DNA from: Mycobacterium sp. MFM001
Lineage (GTDB): Bacteria > Actinomycetota > Actinomycetes > Mycobacteriales > Mycobacteriaceae
NCBI RefSeq assembly: GCF_003402475.1
Contig: NZ_BFAB01000007.1
Span: forward strand, 62,001 to 126,000
Reading direction: 5' to 3'
Length of the DNA stretch: 64,000 nucleotides
Every line of letters starts with the position of its first letter. Position 1 is the stretch's first letter. The translations under genes and the position numbers were made by a program. The notes under the pieces are model-generated. The model saw only the letters and a list, made by a program, of their open reading frames with translations. It ran no database searches and was not told the DNA's origin. This document shows, in pieces, positions 33,658 through 42,391 of the stretch.

Positions 33658-34680
33658 CGGCATCTGCAGTTCCAGCCGCACCCCGAGCAGGCGAACTGGG
33701 CGGTCCAGCTCGAACAGATTCAAGACCTGCAGTGCGGCGGCGACGACGGCGTCGGCGTCGACCGTGGGCTGGTCCAGCTTGCGGATCTTGGTGCGGGTGT
33801 AGAACGTCGCGGTGCGCACCGTGACGGCGACCCGGGTGACAACTCGCGACTCGGCGACCACCTCGCTCAACGTTCGTCGCGCCAATTCGGTTACCGCCGC
33901 GGCCATTTCGTCTCGGTCGGTCAGGTCGCGGGGAAAGGTGACGACGTGGCTGCGCGAGCGCGGCACCCACGGCTCGGCACTGACCACGTCGTCGCCGCCG
34001 CCGTTGGCCAGCAGCAACAGCCACAGCCCGGTGCGGGGGCCGAATGCCGACGTGAGCAGCTCGGCATCGGACTGCGCCAGCTCTCGGACCGTGGTGATGT
34101 CAAGGGTGGCAAGCTTTTTCGCGGTCTTCGGCCCGACTCCCCACAGCGCGTCGACCGGCCGATCACCCATCACCGACATCCAGTTGGCGTCGGTGAGCTG
34201 ATAGATGCCGGCGGGTTTGGCGAATCCGGTGGCCACCTTGGCGCGCTGTTTGTTGTCGCTGATCCCTACCGAGCAGGACAGTCCGGTTTCACTGGAGACG
34301 ACGGCACGAATCTGTTCGGCAAGTGCCACCGGATCCTTGACGTCGGCGCCGACGAACGCCTCGTCCCAACCCCACACCTCCACGGGGTGGCCGAGATCGC
34401 GCAGCAGCCCCATCACCTGCTCGGAAGCGGTGTCGTAGGCGGCCGGGTCCGACGGCAGGAAGGTGGCGTCGGGGCAGTGGCGCGCGGCGGTGCGCAGCGG
34501 CATGCCGGCGTGCACCCCGAACTGGCGCGCCTCATACGAGGCGCAGGTGACGACCTTGCGCGGTTCGGTCGGGTCGCCGCTGCCGCCGACAATGACTGGC
34601 AGCCCGGCCAATTCGGGGTGGCGCCGTAGTTCGACCGACGCCAGGAACTGGTCGAGGTCGACGTGCAGGATCCAGGTCAT
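33649..34680 (-). CDS. dinP: DNA polymerase IV (Y-family), DinP/DinB2-like
   Basis: 343 residues, like Rv3056 DinP (~346). Catalytic acidic residues in HVDLDQFLASVE and WGWDEAFVGAD, little finger domain at the end. Canonical Pol IV has SxDE; here GWDEA carries the Asp-Glu pair. No obvious C-terminal beta-clamp motif (ends LELQMPLA), as for mycobacterial DinB2. ATG 34680 overlaps the TetR stop (ATGA), so expression is coupled to the regulator. Confidence 0.9.
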   Translation of the reverse strand: MTWILHVDLDQFLASVELRRHPELAGLPVIVGGSGDPTEPRKVVTCASYEARQFGVHAGMPLRTAARHCPDATFLPSDPAAYDTASEQVMGLLRDLGHPVEVWGWDEAFVGADVKDPVALAEQIRAVVSSETGLSCSVGISDNKQRAKVATGFAKPAGIYQLTDANWMSVMGDRPVDALWGVGPKTAKKLATLDITTVRELAQSDAELLTSAFGPRTGLWLLLLANGGGDDVVSAEPWVPRSRSHVVTFPRDLTDRDEMAAAVTELARRTLSEVVAESRVVTRVAVTVRTATFYTRTKIRKLDQPTVDADAVVAAALQVLNLFELDRPVRLLGVRLELQMPLA

Positions 34681-35282
34681 ACGCCGCAAAGCTTGCGCGC
34701 CAAGCTTTCCCACGCGTCGCCCAAGGTGTCCAGGGTGTGGCCCCCGTGGATGAGTTGATGCTCGACGTAGTCGGGGTCGAGCAGGGCGAGCAGGGCATCG
34801 GTCTGAATGTCGAGGTCCCCGCTGGTGCCGGCCGCCTCCAGCAACACCCGTACATGCGTGTGCTGCACCGCGGCGGGCGCGCTGTAGCGGGTCTGCGGAT
34901 CGCGGCTAGCCGCTGAGAGCAATTCGTGGTGAGCATGCACGAAGCAGAGGCGCTCCCGGCCGAACGCCACCAGTCGATCCAGCGGGGGCGCGTCCGGGCC
35001 CAGCGGCGGCGGGCCGAACAGGAACGCCTGCTGGCTGGCCCGCTCGTCCTCGTCGAGCAGCACCATCATCAGCCCGGCGCGGCTGCCGAAGCGGCGGAAG
35101 ACCGTGCCCTTGCCGACGCCGGCGGCGGCGGCGATGTCGTCCATCGTGACGGCGTCGGCGCCCCGCTCGGCGATCAGCTGCCGGGCCGCCTGGAGCAGCA
35201 GTTCGCGGTTGCGTGCCGCGTCGCCGCGTTCTTGCGGGGCGGAAACGGGCAGCTCACCCGACCGATCGGCGAGGCTCACCAC
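34677..35282 (-). CDS. TetR-family regulator (Rv3055-like)
   Basis: 201 residues. HTH VTMDDIAAAAGVGKGTVFRRFGSRAGL, C-terminal helical domain rich in Ala/Leu. Two adjacent GTG codons (35282, 35279) can start it. Divergent from an NADPH-dependent FMN reductase gene, with a palindrome in between. Likely represses both itself (with dinP) and the reductase. Confidence 0.88.
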   Translation of the reverse strand: MVSLADRSGELPVSAPQERGDAARNRELLLQAARQLIAERGADAVTMDDIAAAAGVGKGTVFRRFGSRAGLMMVLLDEDERASQQAFLFGPPPLGPDAPPLDRLVAFGRERLCFVHAHHELLSAASRDPQTRYSAPAAVQHTHVRVLLEAAGTSGDLDIQTDALLALLDPDYVEHQLIHGGHTLDTLGDAWESLARKLCGV

Positions 35283-35308
35283 TGCACTGTAACCCGGCCG
35301 GAATAAAT

Positions 35309-35322
35309 CGGACTACGGTCCG
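35309..35322. promoter_or_regulatory. TetR-type operator
   Basis: CGGAC-TACG-GTCCG inverted repeat in the 87-bp region between the divergent TetR and FMN reductase genes. Repeats of this CGGAC/GTCCG form are typical of TetR operators. Confidence 0.65.
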
Positions 35323-35369
35323 GTTTGGCCGTGCAAGGATGTAGACCAACAACCGAAGGGAATCCCGAA

Positions 35370-35915
35370 GTGCCGGACATCAAGATCATGGCGTTGGTGG
35401 GCAGCCTCCGTGCTGCGTCGGTCAATCGACAGATCGCACAGTTGGCGGTGGACCTCGCCCCCGACGGCGTGACGGTGACCGTCTTCGACGGGCTCGGCGA
35501 GCTGCCGTTCTACAACGAGGACATCGACAACGAGTCCGACGTGCCGGCGGGTGTCACCGCGCTGCGCGCCGCGGCCGCCGACGCCGACGCCGCCCTGGTG
35601 GTCACCCCGGAATACAACGGCACCATTCCCGCGGTGATCAAGAACGCGATCGACTGGCTCTCGCGGCCCTTTGGCAACAGCGCGCTGAAGGGCAAGCCGC
35701 TGGCGGTCATCGGCGGGTCGCTGGGCCGCTATGGCGGGGTGTGGGCGCACGACGAGACCCGCAAGTCGTTCGGCATCGCCGGTCCGCGGGTGGTCGAGGC
35801 GATCAAGCTCTCGGTGCCGCTCACGTCGCTGGACGGCCGGCATCCCAGCGAGCATGCCGAGCTGACCGCCAGCGTGCGCGACGTGGTCGGCAAGCTGGCC
35901 GCCGAAGTGAGCTGA
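35370..35915 (+). CDS. NAD(P)H-dependent FMN reductase (Rv3054c-like)
   Basis: 181 residues of the flavodoxin-like NADPH-FMN reductase family: LVGSLRAASVNRQ phosphate loop, VTPEYNGTIPAVIKNAIDWLSRP and GGSLGRYGG. Reduces quinones, azo compounds or FMN, generally protective. GTG 35370 with GAAGGG upstream is preferred to an upstream start that crosses the operator region. Controlled in all likelihood by the divergent TetR. Confidence 0.88.
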   Translation: MPDIKIMALVGSLRAASVNRQIAQLAVDLAPDGVTVTVFDGLGELPFYNEDIDNESDVPAGVTALRAAAADADAALVVTPEYNGTIPAVIKNAIDWLSRPFGNSALKGKPLAVIGGSLGRYGGVWAHDETRKSFGIAGPRVVEAIKLSVPLTSLDGRHPSEHAELTASVRDVVGKLAAEVS

Positions 35916-35932
35916 ACTTTCGTTTGCTGTGC

Positions 35933-35960
35933 GACGCCCGGAAGGCAGCTTCCGGGCGTC
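35933..35960 (+). terminator. Intrinsic-type terminator
   Basis: Perfect 12-bp stem GACGCCCGGAAG / CTTCCGGGCGTC with a 4-nt loop, followed by GTTTG, 18 bp after the FMN reductase stop. Confidence 0.85.
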
Positions 35961-36331
35961 GTTTGTCGGTGGCCGGTGGTAGATCTGTGCGCGTGCTCCG
36001 GGCACGGCTGAAGAGGCCGAATTGTGATCTACGACACGCCGATGGGGAGGTGGCGGGCAGGCTTACGACCAGGGAATTTCATGAATGTTGTTCAGAAGAT
36101 GTTGTATCCCTTCTTATTGTCACCCACTAGGTGTAGTGTTTCAGCACACCGACAGGCCCCGGGTTCACCCGGTCAGCCGGACCGCCAGGGCAAGGATTGA
36201 TCAGCCCGCCTAGGCGGTCGGCGAACAGGGGAATTCCGGGGCGTGACGGTCTGCTGAACCAAGAGCGCAGATGCAGTACCAAGTAGTTGCCAGTCCCGTG
36301 TCACCTTCCCAGCAGAGGAGCCGTACCGCCG
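35961..36331. other. Non-coding region upstream of nrdH
   Basis: About 370 bp without a convincing gene. Holds the paired NrdR-type boxes (36092-36139) and, after them, a CCGGG-TTCA-CCCGG type short hairpin near 36160; presumably the nrdHIE promoter and leader. Confidence 0.6.
36092..36139. promoter_or_regulatory. Paired NrdR boxes upstream of nrdHIE
   Basis: Box 2 at 36124-36139 (CCACTAGGTGTAGTGT) fits the NrdR consensus C-A/T-A-N4-T-A/T-G-T. Box 1 at 36092-36107 (TCAGAAGATGTTGTAT) is weaker. Starts are exactly 32 bp apart, three helical turns, as in known NrdR pairs and as before nrdF2. Confidence 0.75.
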
Positions 36332-36571
36332 ATGAGCATCACCGTGTACACCAAGCCGGCATGCGTGCAGTGCAACGCCACCTACAAGGCGCTGGACAAA
36401 GAGGGCATCGCGTACGAGAAGGTCGACATCTCGATTGACAGCGAGGCACGCGACTACGTGATGGCGCTGGGCTATCTGCAGGCTCCCGTCGTGGTGGCCG
36501 GCAACGAGCACTGGTCGGGCTTTCGGCCGGACCGGATCAAGGCGCTTGCCAGTGCTGCGCTGACCGCCTAG
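36332..36571 (+). CDS. nrdH: NrdH redoxin, electron donor of class Ib ribonucleotide reductase
   Basis: 79 residues. Glutaredoxin-like fold with thioredoxin-like redox motif CVQC at residues 11-14 and the NrdH-specific WSGFRPDRI near the C-terminus. It is reduced by thioredoxin reductase and re-reduces NrdE. First gene of nrdHIE; GAGGAG lies a little far (12 nt) from the ATG. Confidence 0.95.
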   Translation: MSITVYTKPACVQCNATYKALDKEGIAYEKVDISIDSEARDYVMALGYLQAPVVVAGNEHWSGFRPDRIKALASAALTA

Positions 36572-36580
36572 GAGATTGCC

Positions 36581-37030
36581 GTGCCGTCGTGCAGCTTGGT
36601 CTATTTCTCCAGCGTGTCGGAAAACACCCACCGCTTCGTGCAGAAGCTGGGCATTCCCGCCACGCGGATACCGCTGCACGGCCGCATCGAGGTGGACAGG
36701 CCGTACGTCCTGGTGTTGCCGACCTACGGCGGTGGCCGGGCCACCCCGGACATCAACGACGGCGGCTACGTCCCCAAGCAGGTGATCGCCTTTTTGAACA
36801 ACGAGCACAACCGCTCGTTGATCCGCGGGGTCATCGCTGCGGGCAACAACAACTTCGGTGCCGAATTCGCCTATGCGGGCAATGTGGTGTCCCGCAAGTG
36901 TGGCGTTCCGTACCTGTACCGGTTCGAACTGATGGGAACCCCGGACGACGTCGAGGCCGTCCGCGCGGGTCTGGCTGACTTTTGGAAGGACGACACGTGC
37001 CACCAACCGCCGCAACTGCAGAGCGTGTAG
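36581..37030 (+). CDS. nrdI: NrdI flavodoxin-like protein
   Basis: 149 residues. FMN-binding frame [19 protein letters not shown] and [19 protein letters not shown]. Supplies an oxidant to assemble the Mn(III)2-tyrosyl cofactor in NrdF. GTG 36581 with AGGAG 6 nt upstream. Its last 34 bp overlap nrdE in another frame. Confidence 0.95.
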   Translation: MPSCSLVYFSSVSENTHRFVQKLGIPATRIPLHGRIEVDRPYVLVLPTYGGGRATPDINDGGYVPKQVIAFLNNEHNRSLIRGVIAAGNNNFGAEFAYAGNVVSRKCGVPYLYRFELMGTPDDVEAVRAGLADFWKDDTCHQPPQLQSV

Positions 37031-39165
37031 CGCCCGCCGGGCACGCGTTGCCGGGCGAGACGGATTACCACGCCCTCAACGCGATGCTGAATCTGTACGA
37101 CGCCGACGGCAAGATCCAGTTCGACAAGGACGTGCTGGCGGCGCGCGAATACTTCCTGCAGCACGTCAACCAGAACACGGTCTTTTTCCACAACCAGGAC
37201 GAGAAGCTCGACTACCTGATCCGTGAGAACTATTACGAGCGTGAGGTTCTCGACCAGTATTCGCGCAACTTCGTCAAGAACCTGCTGGATCGGGCGTATG
37301 CCAAGAAGTTTCGGTTCCCGACGTTCCTCGGCGCATTCAAGTACTACACCTCATACACGCTGAAGACCTTCGACGGTAAGCGCTACCTGGAGCGCTTCGA
37401 GGACCGCGTCGTGATGGTGGCGCTGACGTTGGCGGCCGGGGACACCGGGTTGGCCGAGAAGCTGGTCGACGAGATCATCGACGGCCGGTTCCAGCCGGCC
37501 ACTCCGACGTTCCTCAACTCGGGCAAAAAGCAACGGGGAGAGCCGGTTTCGTGCTTCCTCCTTCGCGTCGAGGACAACATGGAGTCGATCGGGCGCTCCA
37601 TCAACTCCGCGCTGCAACTGTCTAAGCGCGGCGGGGGAGTTGCGTTGCTGCTGAGCAACATTCGTGAACACGGCGCGCCGATCAAGAACATCGAGAACCA
37701 GAGCTCGGGCGTCATCCCGATCATGAAGCTGCTCGAGGACTCGTTCTCCTACGCCAACCAGCTCGGTGCACGCCAAGGCGCCGGCGCGGTGTATCTGCAT
37801 GCGCATCACCCCGACATCTATCGCTTCCTGGACACCAAGCGGGAGAACGCCGACGAGAAGATCCGGATCAAGACGCTGAGCCTAGGCGTGGTGATCCCCG
37901 ACATCACCTTCGAGCTGGCCAAGAAGAACGAGGACATGTACCTGTTCTCGCCGTACGACGTCGAACGCATCTACGGCGTGCCGTTCGCCGACATCTCCGT
38001 CACCGAGAAGTACTACGAGATGGTCGACGATGCGCGGATCCGCAAGACGAAGATCAAGGCCCGCGAGTTTTTCCAGACGCTGGCCGAGCTGCAGTTCGAG
38101 TCCGGTTACCCCTACATCATGTTCGAGGACACGGTGAACCGGGCCAACCCCATCGAGGGCAAGATCACGCATTCGAATCTGTGCTCGGAGATCCTGCAGG
38201 TGTCCACGCCGTCGTTGTTCAACGAGGATCTCTCGTATGCAAAAGTGGGCAAAGACATTTCGTGCAACCTCGGGTCGTTGAACATCGCCAAGACCATGGA
38301 CTCGCCGGACTTCGCGCAGACCATCGAGGTGGCGATCCGGGCGCTGACCGCGGTCTCAGACCAAACCCACATCTACTCGGTGCCCTCGATCGAGCAGGGT
38401 AACAACGACTCGCATGCGATCGGCCTGGGCCAGATGAATCTGCATGGCTATCTGGCCCGCGAGCGGATCTTCTACGGCTCCGAAGAGGGCGTCGACTTCA
38501 CCAACATCTACTTCTACACGGTGCTCTACCACGCGCTGCGGGCATCGAATCGCATTGCGATTGAACGGGGTACGCACTTCAAGGGCTTCGAGCGGTCCAA
38601 GTACGCGTCGGGGGAGTTCTTCGACAAGTACACCGAGCAGGTCTGGGAACCCAAGACCCCCAAGGTGCGTCAGCTCTTCGCCGACGCCGGCATCCGCATC
38701 CCGACGCAAGACGATTGGAAGCGGCTGAAGGAATCGGTGCAGGCGCACGGCATCTACAACCAGAACCTGCAGGCGGTGCCGCCCACCGGGTCGATCTCCT
38801 ACATCAACCACTCGACCAGCTCGATCCACCCGATCGTGTCGAAGGTCGAGATCCGCAAGGAGGGCAAGATCGGGCGGGTCTACTACCCGGCGCCCTACAT
38901 GACCAACGAGAACCTGGAGTACTACCAGGACGCCTACGAGATCGGCTACGAGAAGATCATCGACACCTACGCCGCAGCCACCCAGCACGTGGACCAGGGG
39001 CTGAGCCTGACGTTGTTCTTCAAGGACACCGCGACCACCCGCGATGTGAACAAGGCGCAGATCTACGCCTGGCGCAAGGGAATCAAGACGCTCTACTACA
39101 TCCGGCTGCGGCAGATGGCGCTGGAAGGCACCGAGGTGGAAGGCTGCGTGTCCTGCATGCTGTAG
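36997..39165 (+). CDS. nrdE: Class Ib ribonucleotide reductase large subunit NrdE
   Basis: 722 residues from GTG 36997 (GGAAGGA upstream, within nrdI). Reduces NDPs to dNDPs. Active-site Cys pair in EPVSCFLL and [11 protein letters not shown], thiyl region HSNLCSEI, C-terminal swinging arm CVSCML that exchanges with NrdH. No N-terminal ATP-cone, as expected for class Ib. Highly similar to M. tuberculosis NrdE (Rv3051c). Partner small subunit gene nrdF2 lies ~5 kb away with its own promoter and the same type of paired boxes. Confidence 0.96.
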   Translation: MPPTAATAERVAPAGHALPGETDYHALNAMLNLYDADGKIQFDKDVLAAREYFLQHVNQNTVFFHNQDEKLDYLIRENYYEREVLDQYSRNFVKNLLDRAYAKKFRFPTFLGAFKYYTSYTLKTFDGKRYLERFEDRVVMVALTLAAGDTGLAEKLVDEIIDGRFQPATPTFLNSGKKQRGEPVSCFLLRVEDNMESIGRSINSALQLSKRGGGVALLLSNIREHGAPIKNIENQSSGVIPIMKLLEDSFSYANQLGARQGAGAVYLHAHHPDIYRFLDTKRENADEKIRIKTLSLGVVIPDITFELAKKNEDMYLFSPYDVERIYGVPFADISVTEKYYEMVDDARIRKTKIKAREFFQTLAELQFESGYPYIMFEDTVNRANPIEGKITHSNLCSEILQVSTPSLFNEDLSYAKVGKDISCNLGSLNIAKTMDSPDFAQTIEVAIRALTAVSDQTHIYSVPSIEQGNNDSHAIGLGQMNLHGYLARERIFYGSEEGVDFTNIYFYTVLYHALRASNRIAIERGTHFKGFERSKYASGEFFDKYTEQVWEPKTPKVRQLFADAGIRIPTQDDWKRLKESVQAHGIYNQNLQAVPPTGSISYINHSTSSIHPIVSKVEIRKEGKIGRVYYPAPYMTNENLEYYQDAYEIGYEKIIDTYAAATQHVDQGLSLTLFFKDTATTRDVNKAQIYAWRKGIKTLYYIRLRQMALEGTEVEGCVSCML

Positions 39166-39174
39166 CTCCCGTCC

Positions 39175-39231
39175 CGAGTGGCCACTTAAGGCACGCGATT
39201 TGGCGTTTCGCGTGACACAACTGGCCACTCG
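39175..39231 (+). terminator. Nested stem-loop after nrdE
   Basis: Outer arms CGAGTGGCCA (39175-39184) and TGGCCACTCG (39222-39231), inner arms CACGCGA / TCGCGTG. Ten bp after the nrdE stop; likely ends the nrdHIE message. Confidence 0.7.
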
Positions 39232-39293
39232 AGGGCACCGACTGGCCAGTCTCCGCAGGTCAGCGACCGCAAGACGGTAAAGTGCTTGACGTG

Positions 39294-40025
39294 GTGAGAA
39301 TCCCTCGACCCCACCCGGGCCCCAGGCCCGGGGGCAAGGTCGACGCTCGCAGCGAACGCTGGCGCGAACACCGCAAGAAGGTCCGCGGCGAGATCGTCGC
39401 GGCGGCCTTCCGCGCCATCGACCGGCTAGGGCCCGAGTTGAGCGTACGGGAGATCGCCGAAGAAGCCGGCACCGCCAAACCCAAGATCTACCGGCATTTC
39501 CACGACAAATCCGATCTGTTCCAGGCGATCGGCGAACGCCTGCGCGACATGTTGTGGGCGGCGGTCTTCCCGTCGGTCGACTTCGCCACCAATTCGGCTC
39601 GCGACATCATCCGGCGCAGCGTCGAGGAGTACGTCAACCTCGTCGAGCAACATCCCAACGTCCTCCGGTTCTTCATCCAGGGCCGCTTCCCGGAGCGCTC
39701 CGAGTCGACGATGCGGGCCCTCAACGAAGGCCGCGAGATCACCCTGGCGATGGCCGAGATGTTCAACAACGAGCTGCGGGAGATGGAGCTCGACCGTGCC
39801 GCGATCGAACTTGCGGCGTTCGCCGCGTTCGGTTCGGCGCAGTCGGCTACCGACTGGTGGCTCGGGCCTGAACCCGACAGCCCCCGGCGGATGCCGCACG
39901 ACAAGTTTGTCGAGCACCTGACGACCATCATGATGGGCGTCATTGGCGGCACCGCGGAGCTGCTCGGCATCGAGATGGACCCGGACTTGCCGATCCACAG
40001 CGCGGCGCCGCGCGAAGCCAGCTAA
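39294..40025 (+). CDS. TetR-family regulator (Rv3050c-like)
   Basis: 243 residues. HTH LSVREIAEEAGTAKPKIYRHFHDKSDL after a basic N-terminal arm. GTG codons at 39282, 39291 and 39294 are all possible; no ribosome site, with a TAAAGT element 6-18 nt upstream, so it may be leaderless. Same position relative to nrdE as in M. tuberculosis. Converges on the MFS gene with 4-bp overlap. Confidence 0.87.
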   Translation: MRIPRPHPGPRPGGKVDARSERWREHRKKVRGEIVAAAFRAIDRLGPELSVREIAEEAGTAKPKIYRHFHDKSDLFQAIGERLRDMLWAAVFPSVDFATNSARDIIRRSVEEYVNLVEQHPNVLRFFIQGRFPERSESTMRALNEGREITLAMAEMFNNELREMELDRAAIELAAFAAFGSAQSATDWWLGPEPDSPRRMPHDKFVEHLTTIMMGVIGGTAELLGIEMDPDLPIHSAAPREAS

Positions 40026-41587
40026 CCGCGACGCACGAACAGGGCGAGCACCGCACCCACAGCCGCTGCCACCGCGGCTACGACCATCGAGGCATGCAGC
40101 CCGACCATGAACGCGCCGTGGCTGCCCTGCGCCACCGCATGCGCCAGCGGCGCGGGCATGCCGGGAACTGTCGGCGTAACGCCCTGGGCCACAAGCTCTT
40201 TCGCGGCGGTCAACTTGGCGGCGATTGGTGCCGGAGTGCCGGCGGCGGTGAGCTGATCGACCAGCACCGACCCGACCCGGCTCGACACCACCGAGCCCAG
40301 AATCGTGGTGCCCAACACTCCGCCCAGCTGCACGGCGGTGCTCTGCAGGCCGCCGGCCAGTCCGGCGTCGTCGACGCTGGCGTTTCCGACGATCGCGTCG
40401 GAACTGGCGGTCAGCACCAGGCCGATGCCCGCGCCCAGCAAGACGAACGCCGGCCACAGCGCGTCGTACCCCGAGTCGGCGCGCAGGAACGCCAGCGAGA
40501 ACAGGCCGCCCGCGACGGCGGCGAGCCCGACGACCATGGCCGGGCGCGGCCCGAACTTCTCGGTCAACCAGCCACTGAGCGGCGCGGTGACCATCAGCGT
40601 CAGGCTCAGCGGTAGCGTGCGCACACCGGTCTCGACGGGGGAGTAGCCCTGCACGTTCTGCAGGTACAGCGACAAGAAGAACACCGCGCCGAACAGCGCG
40701 AAGAAGTCGATGACGACCACTGCGGTGCCGATCGACAGCGACCGGTTGGCGAACAGCCGCATCGGCAGCAGCGGCTCGGCCGCGCGCAATTCGATCAGCA
40801 CGAACACCGCCAGCGTCGCCACGCCCGCCAGCAGCACGCCGAGCGTCCGGCCGGCCAGCCAGCCCCAGTTCTGCGCCTTGATCAACCCGAACACGATCAG
40901 GAACAGCCCACCGGACAGCGTGGCGATGCCCGGGATGTCGAGGTGGTGTTCGCCGGCGCTGCGGGTCTCGACGATCGCGCGCGCGCCGATCAACAGCGCG
41001 GCGGCCGCGATCGGCGCATTGATGTAGAAGACCGACTCCCAGCTGACGTGTTCGACCAGCAACCCGCCGACGATCGGTCCGGCCGCGATCGACACACCCG
41101 ATGCGGCGCCCCAGATCCCGACGGCGGTGTTGAGCTTCTCCGGCGGGAACGCGGCCCGGACGATGGCCAACGTGCTCGGCATCAGCAGCGCGCCGAACAC
41201 CCCCTGCAGCGTGCGCAGCGCGATGACGCCGCCGACCGTGCCGATCAGCCCGATGCCCACCGACGTCGCGGCAAAACCGACCACGCCGATGAAGAACATC
41301 TGACGGCGGCCGAACCGGTCGCCGAGTTTTCCGCCGAAGATCAGCAGCGAGGCCAGGGCCAGCATGTACGCGTCGGTGATCCACTGCAGATCAGACAGCG
41401 ACGCATGCAGGTCGGTGGCGATGCGCGGGTTGGCGATGGCCACCACGGACGCGTCGAGGCCGACCATGACGACGCCGATCGAGACGGCGATCAATGTCCA
41501 CCAGGGGTTGCCCCGCATCCCGTCCTGGCTGGGCGCCCGGTGCCGGCCGGCGTGCGTCAGCTCCGGGGCAGTCAGTGTGACGGCCAT
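40022..41587 (-). CDS. MFS drug exporter, 14-TM EmrB/QacA (DHA2) family
   Basis: 521 residues with about 14 hydrophobic helices. Motif A GGKLGDRFGRRQMF, motif D1-like start VVMVGLDASVVAIANP, motif C GIWGAASGVSIAAGPIVGGLL marking a proton antiporter. Exports drugs or lipophilic cations. Not in this place in M. tuberculosis as I recall it, so an insertion with its own divergent TetR gene. Confidence 0.9.
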   Translation of the reverse strand: MAVTLTAPELTHAGRHRAPSQDGMRGNPWWTLIAVSIGVVMVGLDASVVAIANPRIATDLHASLSDLQWITDAYMLALASLLIFGGKLGDRFGRRQMFFIGVVGFAATSVGIGLIGTVGGVIALRTLQGVFGALLMPSTLAIVRAAFPPEKLNTAVGIWGAASGVSIAAGPIVGGLLVEHVSWESVFYINAPIAAAALLIGARAIVETRSAGEHHLDIPGIATLSGGLFLIVFGLIKAQNWGWLAGRTLGVLLAGVATLAVFVLIELRAAEPLLPMRLFANRSLSIGTAVVVIDFFALFGAVFFLSLYLQNVQGYSPVETGVRTLPLSLTLMVTAPLSGWLTEKFGPRPAMVVGLAAVAGGLFSLAFLRADSGYDALWPAFVLLGAGIGLVLTASSDAIVGNASVDDAGLAGGLQSTAVQLGGVLGTTILGSVVSSRVGSVLVDQLTAAGTPAPIAAKLTAAKELVAQGVTPTVPGMPAPLAHAVAQGSHGAFMVGLHASMVVAAVAAAVGAVLALFVRRG

Positions 41588-41620
41588 GTGTGTGCTCCGT
41601 TCGTATGTGGAGGGTAGTTA

Positions 41621-41653
41621 CCGCTTACGTTTGTCGAAGATACGCATAAGTGG
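41621..41653. promoter_or_regulatory. Imperfect inverted repeat, likely operator of the exporter/TetR pair
   Basis: CCGCTTACGT and ACGCATAAGTGG are inverted half-sites (CC-N-CTTA-N-G) in the 101-bp divergent region; a GGTAGTTACC palindrome lies just to the left (41613-41622). Confidence 0.55.
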
Positions 41654-41688
41654 ATGCCTTCCTCCAGTTCGGCGGGTAGGGTCGACCT

Positions 41689-42354
41689 GTGATTTCAGGC
41701 GCAGCGCCGCGCGAAAAGGGAGCCAGGCCACTTCGTGCCGACGCCAAACTCAACCGGAACCGGATCCTGGCCGCCGCCGCCGAGCTGTTCGCCGAGCGCG
41801 GGCTATCGGTGCCACTGGAGGAGATCGCCGGCCGGGCCGGGGTGGGGGTGGCGACGCTGTATCGGCGCTTCCCGACCCGCGCGGACCTGGCGGCCGCCGC
41901 GTTCGAGCGCAACATCTCCCGCTACACCGAGGCAGTGGATCGCGCGCTGGCCAATCCGAGCGCCTGGGACGGGTTCCGGACGCTGGTGTTCGAGCTGGGC
42001 GAGCTGCAAGCCGGTGACGCCGGCCTGCGTGACCTGTTGACCACCGCCTTTCCGGCCACCAGCGCTGTCGAGCAGCGCACCAACGAGACCCTGGAGAAGC
42101 TCCGCGAGCTCATCCGGCGGGCGCAGGACGAAGGAAGTCTGCGGCCCGACGCGGTGGCCGGCGACGTCGTCGTCATGCTGATGGCCAACGCCGGGGTGCT
42201 GAAGACGACGGGCACGGCCGCGCCGGACGCGTGGCGGCGGTTCGCGGCGCTGATGGTCGACGCGTTCGGCGCCCGGCCCGAGGCGCCGCTGCCGGCCCCT
42301 CCGCCCGAACAAGAGCTGCGACGGTCGGTCGCGTTGCTGACCGAGGGCCGCTGA
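41689..42354 (+). CDS. TetR-family regulator of the adjacent exporter
   Basis: 221 residues. HTH VPLEEIAGRAGVGVATLYRRFPTRADL. GTG 41689 start. Divergent from the MFS exporter gene, the usual local-repressor layout; the ligand is probably an exporter substrate. Ends 37 bp before the monooxygenase gene. Confidence 0.87.
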   Translation: MISGAAPREKGARPLRADAKLNRNRILAAAAELFAERGLSVPLEEIAGRAGVGVATLYRRFPTRADLAAAAFERNISRYTEAVDRALANPSAWDGFRTLVFELGELQAGDAGLRDLLTTAFPATSAVEQRTNETLEKLRELIRRAQDEGSLRPDAVAGDVVVMLMANAGVLKTTGTAAPDAWRRFAALMVDAFGARPEAPLPAPPPEQELRRSVALLTEGR

Positions 42355-42391
42355 AGTACCCGGTACCGGCGTTCCCAGGTAGGATCGCCGC

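Noticed and set aside
36173-37015. Minus-strand frame opposite nrdH and nrdI
   Set aside because: Shadow of two well-conserved plus-strand genes.
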